Positions 1-5,200 of a DNA stretch of 7,800 nt are shown in pieces (positions within the stretch are counted from its first letter, which is position 1; every line of letters begins with the position of its first letter). The stretch comes from an uncultured Pseudomonadota bacterium (GTDB taxonomy: Bacteria; Myxococcota_A; Polyangia; HGW-17): NCBI GenBank assembly GCA_938004375.1, contig CALKWH010000311.1, positions 1 through 7,800 of the forward strand. Direction: 5' to 3'. The notes beneath the pieces are model-generated. The model was not told the origin of the DNA and made no database searches. It saw nothing but the letters and a program-made list of their open reading frames with translations. The translations under genes and the position numbers were made by a program.

Positions 1-45
1 CCACCGAGATCTACACTCTTTCCCTACACGACGCTCTTCCGATCT
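1..45. other. Illumina P5/TruSeq adapter contamination at contig end
   Basis: These bases match, without a mismatch, the inner part of the Illumina P5/universal adapter, from CCACCGAGATC through the terminal CTTCCGATCT. Read on the minus strand, the junction is native GCCGAG followed by AGATCGGAAGAGC, the signature of read-through from a short insert. The real genome therefore starts at base 46, and any translation running below 46 is artificial. One minus-strand frame through here ends in the peptide IGRASCRERV, a well-known junk tail created by adapter sequence in protein databases. Confidence 0.98.
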
Positions 46-1023
46 CTCGGCGAACCTGGGGTTGTAGTCGAGGGCCTTGCGAAGGGCGGTGAGCGCGTAG
101 TCCGAGCGCTTGAGGCGCTCGTTGTAGACGCGGGCGATGGCCAGCCAGATGCGGCTGCGCAGGGCGTCGTCCCGGAGCTTCTCCATCACCGATTGCATCT
201 CGGTGACGAACAGTTCCCACAGGCTCCCCTGCAACGCCAGGCGGTTCAGGCGCTCGAGCAACTCGACGGACGGACGCGCCTCGAAGACCGAGAGCACCGC
301 GTGGAAGGCCTGCTCCACGTCGCCCACCTCGAGCTCCTGGATGTCGGCGATCTCCTCGAGGAGCTTGAACTCCTCCTCCTGGTTGGCGAAGTACCCGAAG
401 TTCACCTTGCAGACCAGCACGTCCGCGAGGAGGACGTATTTCTTGCCGGCGCGGGCGTCCTTCTCGAGCTCGAGGATGGCCTTCTTGCCGTCCTCGTCCT
501 CGGGGTTCTCCTCGAGCCAGGCCTGCCAGCCCTCGAGATCCTTCGCATCCTTGGGTTTCTCGACGGTCTTCGCGGCCTGGGCCTTCGCCGGCTTCGCCGC
601 CTTCTCGGTCTTGACGGCCTCGAGCTCGGCGCGCAGTTTGTCGAGCTTGACCTCGTACTCCTTCTTCAGGTCACCCTCGAGCTCGGCGCGCAGTTTCTTC
701 TCGTCGACGGTGGCCCCAGCGACGGGCACCTCCTTGACGACCTCCTTCACGACCTCCTTCACGGTCTCCTTGGCCGCGCGAGCCTCCTCGAGGGCTTTTT
801 TCAGGTTGTCGACCTCGGCCTGAAGAATGGAGACCTGCTCGGAATCGGCGCCCGGCTCGGCGGCGGGCTCGGCCGACTCGATCGCCTCGACGATGTCCGA
901 GAGCGCATCGAAAATCTCGTCCAGGTGGGCCTGCTCGGCTTCCTTGTCCGTCTGCCAGTCCGCCACGAAATCGAGATGCTTGTTGAGAGTCTCCAGATAC
1001 TTCTTCAGTTGGTCAATCGCCAT
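46..1023 (-). CDS. Coiled-coil / TPR-like repeat protein, 3' end missing
   Basis: Only the first 326 codons are present; the frame is open when it meets the adapter, so the C-terminus is unknown. The start ATG at 1023-1021 has GGAGG seven bases upstream (1035-1031). There is no signal peptide, so it is probably cytoplasmic. Residues 1-50 are an acidic helical segment. Residues 63-142 look like a coiled coil, with a KEVVKEVVKEV run (89-99) and KLRAELE occurring twice (110-116 and 129-135). Residues 138-160 are an Ala/Lys/Pro-rich linker. Residues 162-326 are all-helical and resemble degenerate TPR/HAT-type repeats; the best unit is IWLAIARVYNERL...YALTALRKALDYNPRF at 292-324, with the alanines and terminal NP typical of TPR units. 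Such domains usually mediate protein-protein contacts; no catalytic motif is seen and no function can be assigned. It is divergent from the envelope operon, so a functional link is not implied. Confidence 0.88.
728..763 (-). repeat. Three tandem 12-nt units inside the coiled-coil gene
   Basis: The plus strand reads ACCTCCTTSACG three times in a row (728-739, 740-751, 752-763), followed by a degraded partial copy (764-771). On the coding (minus) strand it encodes the KEVVKEVVKEV run. The four-residue period is kept in frame, so copy number changes would lengthen or shorten the helix by four residues without a frameshift. Confidence 0.8.
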
Positions 1024-1076
1024 TTGAGTACCTCCGAGGGAAAATCAACGGCCGGTGGCCGGCAGTCAGGTACCCC

Positions 1077-1105
1077 CTTATATGTCATTTGATCGGGCCA
1101 TGCAA
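1077..1105 (-). promoter_or_regulatory. Putative sigma70-type promoter of the coiled-coil/TPR-like gene
   Basis: Reading leftward, TTGCAT (1105-1100) is followed after 17 bases by TATAAG (1082-1077), matching three of six and five of six consensus positions. Transcription would start near 1070, giving a leader of about 47 bases before the ATG at 1023. The -35 element sits inside the small palindrome ATGC-AAA-GCAT (1100-1110), which could be a protein-binding site. This is inferred from motif and spacing only. Confidence 0.45.
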
Positions 1106-1236
1106 AGCATAAACTGACGCGCCGTGCATCCCTTTTCACACCTTCTCCGAGGCGCGTCTTCAACATTAATAACAACCGTTACCACGACCGGCGACGCCCT
1201 GGCCGGTGCCCGGCTCTTTTCCGGCCTCTGTCCCTT

Positions 1237-1257
1237 GTTTTCCCGTGGGTTTTCCCG
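1237..1257. repeat. 9-nt direct repeat upstream of the envelope operon
   Basis: GTTTTCCCG occurs at 1237-1245 and again at 1249-1257, separated by TGG, a 12-nt period close to one helical turn. It lies 11 bases before the putative -35 box of the rightward operon, where activators that bind direct repeats commonly sit. No known regulator is matched to it. Confidence 0.4.
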
Positions 1258-1267
1258 GAATTCACTC

Positions 1268-1296
1268 TTGAAAAGTCTGCCAAAACATGCTTCATT
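1268..1296 (+). promoter_or_regulatory. Weak candidate promoter for the envelope operon
   Basis: TTGAAA at 1268-1273 fits the -35 consensus at four of the six positions, TTG and the A's included. A 17-base spacer leads to TTCATT at 1291-1296, a poor -10 with three of six matches. The poor -10 would suit an activator-dependent promoter, perhaps using the direct repeat just upstream. It is the best rightward candidate I see but remains speculative. Confidence 0.25.
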
Positions 1297-1326
1297 GGTA
1301 CGAACTCGTTTTTCACCAGGTGCACC

Positions 1327-2286
1327 ATGAAGCAACTGTTCGTTTTCCTCCTCTTGATCAACATGTTTTCCTGCCAGGGCGAGCCATTTCACGGCGCCCG
1401 CGTCATCGCCAACCTCTATTACGCCAACCTGGACGGACAGACGCTGGTGACGCCCAGCCGAGTCCGGCTCCCGGGGCAGTCCACTTATACCTACCTGCAG
1501 CCCGGCGACCCCGGCTACGTCGATCATTACGAGCTCTATGCCGGCATCGACGGCGTGGGCACCGTGCGCCTGCTGAACTTCCACATCCGGCCCGCCGTCG
1601 AGGTGCACCACCCGTGCCTGCAGTTCCTCGAGGACACGACCCGCATCGACGGCGTCGGGGAAGGCCCTTTCTACTTCAACATGTGTCGCAACCCATACCC
1701 CGATCTCGAAGCCCAGATGCTCGTGGTCGTCTCGGCCTCCCCTTCGGACGTCGGCACCGCGAACCCCGGCTACGACTTCTACGACTGGGGTGCCGACCTG
1801 CGGGATCCCTCGAGCACCGACACGCCCAATTGCACCACCAACACCCGCTTCACCTATGTCAAGGAAGCCACCGAGGCCTTCTGTGCCCAACTGCACCCGA
1901 CCTATTACGTGGGCAACCCCTTCCAGCTCACCAAGCCCCTCTCCGGCGAGTTCTTCGGCGTCGTGGACGGGATCGATCCGCGCACCAACCTGGCCACCGG
2001 CGGCCTGAGCTTCGTCATTTCGTATGATCTCGCCGATGTCTCCTCCCTGTTCGTCGTGGCCGAGCCCGATCCTGCGCGCCTGAGCGCCGAAAACATCAGC
2101 CTCAATCTGCCCCCAGGAGCCGGCGAGGTGATCCTGCTGAGCGAGGCCGATGGTTATTATGGTTACATCGACAAGGAATCGTTCGACGGCGTTTGGCACG
2201 GCCTGATGGTGCACCCCGAGGGGCTCGGGCTGTACTTCGAATACACGCTGTATCACGATCTCGACAAGGATAATACCTGGTTCTAA
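1327..2286 (+). CDS. Putative lipoprotein of unknown family, first gene of envelope operon
   Basis: 319 residues, family not recognised. The N-terminus has Lys2, a short hydrophobic stretch (residues 4-13) and NMFSC ending at Cys16, which can act as a weak type II (lipoprotein) cleavage site; a type I signal is the alternative. The mature part is rich in Tyr, Asp, Gly and Pro, with alternating patterns suggesting beta structure, no membrane helix, and four further cysteines (97, 120, 169, 186) that could form two disulfides after export. It ends in an acidic D-L-D-K-D-N-T-W-F tail (311-319), an incomplete calcium-loop-like sequence. The start is the ATG at 1327; the Shine-Dalgarno is weak (AGGTG at 1318-1322, four bases away), but this start gives the export signal. 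The next gene follows after 16 bases, pointing to co-transcription. It is probably an envelope-anchored accessory or ligand-binding protein; that role is inferred from context. Confidence 0.82.
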   Translation: MKQLFVFLLLINMFSCQGEPFHGARVIANLYYANLDGQTLVTPSRVRLPGQSTYTYLQPGDPGYVDHYELYAGIDGVGTVRLLNFHIRPAVEVHHPCLQFLEDTTRIDGVGEGPFYFNMCRNPYPDLEAQMLVVVSASPSDVGTANPGYDFYDWGADLRDPSSTDTPNCTTNTRFTYVKEATEAFCAQLHPTYYVGNPFQLTKPLSGEFFGVVDGIDPRTNLATGGLSFVISYDLADVSSLFVVAEPDPARLSAENISLNLPPGAGEVILLSEADGYYGYIDKESFDGVWHGLMVHPEGLGLYFEYTLYHDLDKDNTWF

Positions 2287-2291
2287 ATCCT

Positions 2292-2296
2292 GGAGG
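2292..2296 (+). promoter_or_regulatory. Shine-Dalgarno of the Cys-rich lipoprotein gene
   Basis: GGAGG lies six bases before the ATG at 2303, in the 16-base gap after the preceding stop codon. It is clearly stronger than the site of the first operon gene and fixes the start of the second one. Confidence 0.75.
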
Positions 2297-2302
2297 ACTT
2301 CC

Positions 2303-3442
2303 ATGGTTCGTCTCATTTCTTCGATTACCGTCATCCTTTCCCTCGGACTCCTCGGCACCGCCTGTCATCAGATCGAGTGCGGCGAGGGCACCGTCGAGCT
2401 CGACGGCGTGTGCGTCCCGGTGAACTTCCCCGACGCCACCGGCGGTCCCCATCTGTGCGCCCCGGGATCCCATTGGAGCGCCGATCTGGCGAAGTGCTTC
2501 GTCGATCCTTCGGCCGTGTGCGGCCGCGGCACCGAGGTCAAATGGAACGAGGACGAGACCGAGTTCTGGTGCGAGTCCACGGGCGAGCCCGAGCTGCCCG
2601 AGTGCCCGGAGAGCACCGGCCCAATCTGCATCAACGGCCGGCTGCGCTACCTGGTCGATCCCGCCGACCCCACCAAGTTCCTGAGCACCGAGATCCGGGA
2701 CGCGTCCCTGCTGGCCCAACTCGAGATCGTCTTTTACGACCCCCTCGAGTACGCGGCCGTCGGCTCCGAGGCCGACCCGCTGGGCACGGCCACCATCGAC
2801 CCCGAGACCGGCGCCTTCATCGGCACCGACATCCCCGTCCCCTCCCAGGGTTACGTCGGCCTCGTGGTGCGCGACAGGGGCTGGGTCCCCGGCCAGGCGC
2901 CTGTCCTCTTCCCGTTCACCGGTTACGCCTACAAGGCTTCTCCGAACGTGAACATCGAGAACTCCTTCGGCGTGGTCATCACGAAGGAACAGATCGATCA
3001 GTTCCACGCCGCGCTCCCCGAGGGCTTCATCACCACGGCCTGCAACCAGGGGGACATGTATAACTGCGGCACCTGGGTCGGCATCTTCCGAGAGAGGACC
3101 ACGCAGCAGTTTGTCGACGGCGTCGTCCCGTACTGGGGCACCAACTTCAAGATCCCGGCCAACCGCATGGCCTTCCTCGACAAGGACGGCAGCGGTCGAT
3201 ACACCGTGCTCACCGCCGGTACCGAACGCGCGTACACGTCCGACACCGGCACCGTCTTCTATTTCGGCGCCGAACTGACCAACTATTTCGGCATGTGTGA
3301 CCTGATGCTCGATCCTTCCGAGACCCGCTGCGGGCAGTGGGAGATGGAATTCAACAAGAATCTGCAGGGCGGATCGGCCCAGAAGACCATGTTCGTGCAG
3401 TATGTCGACGGCATCAGCCTGAACAACCTGGGAAGCAAATAA
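2303..3442 (+). CDS. Cysteine-rich lipoprotein with possible transthyretin-like domain
   Basis: 379 residues. A hydrophobic signal sequence ends in LLGTAC, giving a lipidated Cys21, so the protein should be membrane-anchored, probably at the outer membrane. Residues 26-109 hold eight cysteines and contain three degenerate copies of C-x2-G-[TS]...C: 26-37 (CGEGTVELDGVC), 52-65 and 73-90. Residues 109-191 (from CINGRL to VVRD), with a central DPETGAF turn, look like a beta-sandwich of the transthyretin/carboxypeptidase-regulatory type; this is pattern recognition only. The C-terminal part has four more cysteines (247, 255, 332, 343), so all twelve mature cysteines can pair, and an EF-hand-like DKDGSG at 293-298. 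No enzyme motif is visible. It ends two bases before the next gene. A role as a surface or periplasm-facing partner of the downstream receptor is an inference from context. Confidence 0.87.
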   Translation: MVRLISSITVILSLGLLGTACHQIECGEGTVELDGVCVPVNFPDATGGPHLCAPGSHWSADLAKCFVDPSAVCGRGTEVKWNEDETEFWCESTGEPELPECPESTGPICINGRLRYLVDPADPTKFLSTEIRDASLLAQLEIVFYDPLEYAAVGSEADPLGTATIDPETGAFIGTDIPVPSQGYVGLVVRDRGWVPGQAPVLFPFTGYAYKASPNVNIENSFGVVITKEQIDQFHAALPEGFITTACNQGDMYNCGTWVGIFRERTTQQFVDGVVPYWGTNFKIPANRMAFLDKDGSGRYTVLTAGTERAYTSDTGTVFYFGAELTNYFGMCDLMLDPSETRCGQWEMEFNKNLQGGSAQKTMFVQYVDGISLNNLGSK

Positions 3443-3444
3443 CC

Positions 3445-5190
3445 ATGAAAACGCCTCTCCCCTTCCTGCTCCGAACGGGACTGTCCGTCCTGGCGCTGGC
3501 CCTGCTCCTGCCCGCGTCGCCGGCCACGGCGAACAAGCACCGCGGGATCCCGGCCCAGATCTACCAGCCCGCCCACGACTCCCTCGGGATCCTGTCTCTG
3601 GACAGCCCGCTGGTGCTCGCGCCATACTCCCTCGACGTGTTCTTCGGCTCGAACTTCGCGCTGTACCCCATGCGCCTCGAGTTCACCGACGGCCTCCCGG
3701 AGAAGGACGCCCGGGCCCTGCGGTTCTCCACCGCGCTCGACTTCCAGGCCACGCTGGGGCTCTCCCGGTATCTTCAGGTCACGCTCCACATGCAGTTCCT
3801 GCGCCTGGGTCCTGGGTCCGCCTTCAACCTCGAGGCGCCCTGGGGGTTCACTGCCAACGATCCCCTCACCACCATGCGCAACAACACGCCGTCCAGCGTG
3901 CCCGGCGACCCCGAGTTGTTCCTGAAGGTCAAAGGGTTCACCGTGGGCGCCTTCTCGGCCGGCCTGGGCCTGGGCGTCACCCTGCCCTTCGGCGTCGAGG
4001 AGGTCTTCGCCGGCGACGAGGGCGTCACCGTGAAACCCACGCTGCTGCTGGGCTGGCACGGCACCCGCCTGGCCGTGCTGGTCAACGCCGGTTACCTGTG
4101 GCGCGAGGAGCACACCATCGCGCGGCCCACCGACGAGACCGTGACCATGCTGGCTGCCGGCCCCGAGCTCCATGCGGGGCTGGGCGCGAAGTTCCAGCTC
4201 TTCCGCAAGCTCGCGCTCACCTTTGCCGCGAACAAATATTTTCCCCTCATCGACGACGACGCCAAGGACGCCCCCGTCGAGGCCCTCGCCGGCGTCGCCT
4301 GGTCCGCCACCCCCGATCTGACCGTGACCGTCTTCGGCGGCTCCGACGGCGGGCTCAACGACGACTACGGCCGCGGCACGCCGCTGCGCGTGGGCGCCCA
4401 GCTCGTCTGGACGGCCGCCGAGCGCACGGTGGAGCGGGTCGTCGGCGACAAGGACGGCGATGGCATCAAGGACGACGTCGACCAGTGCCTGGATCTGGCC
4501 GAGGACTTCGACAAGTTCGAGGACGAGGACGGCTGCCCCGAGCCCGACAACGACCAGGACGGCCTGGCCGACGGCCAGGACAAGTGCCCGAACGAACCCG
4601 AGGACGAGGACACCTATCAGGACGACGATGGCTGCCCCGACCTCGACAACGACGGCGACTCCGTGCCCGACGCCCAGGACCGCTGCCCGCTCGAGGCCGG
4701 CGACCCCCGCTTCGAGGGCTGCTCGATCCCGGACCGCGACAAGGACGGCATCCCGGACAACAAGGACCAGTGCCCGGACGAGGCCGGCGAGGCGAGCCTG
4801 AACGGCTGCCCCGACCAGGGCATCCGGGTGAACGTCTCCGACGGCAAGGTGATCCCGCCGGGCAAGGTCGACTTTGTGAAGGGCAAGGCCGAGCTCACGC
4901 CCGAAAGCCTGCCGATTTTGCTCGAGCTGGCCAACCAGATCAAGGGCAGCCCGCAACTGCGGCTGATCCGCATCGAGGTGCACGTCGAGGCCGGCGGCAA
5001 GGAGCCCAAGAACGTCCAGCTCTCCAACGCCCGGGCCAACGCCATCCGCGCCTTCCTCGTCTCCAAGGGCGTGTCCCCGGTGCGGGTGCAGGGCGTGGGC
5101 TACGGCAGCAGGTTCCCGATCAGGCCCAACACCACACCCGAGAACCGTGCGGCGAACAATCGTGTGGACTTCATCCTGGTTCATCAGTGA
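3445..5190 (+). CDS. Outer-membrane protein: beta-barrel + TSP type 3 repeats + OmpA domain
   Basis: 581 residues. The ATG at 3445 is preferred over an upstream in-frame ATG at 3337 because it begins a clear signal peptide (cleavage near A27-T-A29/N30), has GGGAAG nine bases upstream, and avoids overlapping the previous gene. Residues 30-332 show alternating hydrophobic strands with glycines and aromatics, as in an outer-membrane barrel. Residues 335-455 are four TSP3 calcium-binding repeats starting at D335, D368, D401 and D430, each with two cysteines (348/364, 381/397, 414/426, 443/455). Residues 467-581 are an OmpA C-terminal, peptidoglycan-binding-type domain, with LS..RA (R530) and the final NRVDF. 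The Asp of the usual HTDxxG motif is replaced by Glu (HVEAGG, E515). It likely anchors the outer membrane to the wall through a stiff calcium-stabilised linker. Barrel-TSP3-OmpA architecture is well known; the exact role here is not. Confidence 0.92.
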   Translation: MKTPLPFLLRTGLSVLALALLLPASPATANKHRGIPAQIYQPAHDSLGILSLDSPLVLAPYSLDVFFGSNFALYPMRLEFTDGLPEKDARALRFSTALDFQATLGLSRYLQVTLHMQFLRLGPGSAFNLEAPWGFTANDPLTTMRNNTPSSVPGDPELFLKVKGFTVGAFSAGLGLGVTLPFGVEEVFAGDEGVTVKPTLLLGWHGTRLAVLVNAGYLWREEHTIARPTDETVTMLAAGPELHAGLGAKFQLFRKLALTFAANKYFPLIDDDAKDAPVEALAGVAWSATPDLTVTVFGGSDGGLNDDYGRGTPLRVGAQLVWTAAERTVERVVGDKDGDGIKDDVDQCLDLAEDFDKFEDEDGCPEPDNDQDGLADGQDKCPNEPEDEDTYQDDDGCPDLDNDGDSVPDAQDRCPLEAGDPRFEGCSIPDRDKDGIPDNKDQCPDEAGEASLNGCPDQGIRVNVSDGKVIPPGKVDFVKGKAELTPESLPILLELANQIKGSPQLRLIRIEVHVEAGGKEPKNVQLSNARANAIRAFLVSKGVSPVRVQGVGYGSRFPIRPNTTPENRAANNRVDFILVHQ

Positions 5191-5200
5191 GGGGTGACTC

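Larger units (their letters stand above)
1024..1326. other. Divergent intergenic region, 303 bases
   Basis: This gap separates the leftward TPR-like gene from the rightward envelope operon, so it should carry the promoters of both. It is visibly richer in A/T than the flanking genes, especially around 1078-1175 and 1216-1320. I see a leftward promoter (1077-1105), a small GC hairpin GCCGG-TGG-CCGGC at 1051-1063 in the leftward 5' leader, a 9-nt direct repeat (1237-1257), and a weak rightward promoter candidate (1268-1296). No tRNA, riboswitch fold or convincing small gene was recognised; short frames crossing it lack ribosome binding sites or are shadows. Confidence 0.75.

Noticed and set aside
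1..45. Possible natural sequence or promoter at the window start
   Set aside because: The stretch matches a commercial sequencing adapter, so it is an artefact.
193..1092. Long plus-strand frame (299 codons) and another at 137-823, opposite the coiled-coil/TPR-like gene
   Set aside because: Both are antisense shadows of a GC-rich gene. They are low-complexity (Leu/Glu or Ser/Arg), lack a ribosome binding site, and the minus frame has a good Shine-Dalgarno and a sensible helical protein.
3337..3444. Upstream ATG extending the OmpA/TSP3 protein by 36 residues
   Set aside because: The extension overlaps the preceding gene, is hydrophilic, and would bury the signal peptide that starts at the ATG at 3445.
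2102..3625. Minus-strand frame of 507 codons, and similar ones at 1078-2358, 5171-6115 and 6128-7408
   Set aside because: All lie opposite well-supported plus-strand genes, have no recognisable domain and no operon logic; they arise from scarce stop codons in GC-rich DNA.
4444..4809. TSP3-coding stretch considered as a DNA tandem repeat
   Set aside because: The four units differ strongly in nucleotide sequence and length; the repetition is at protein level and explained by the domain.
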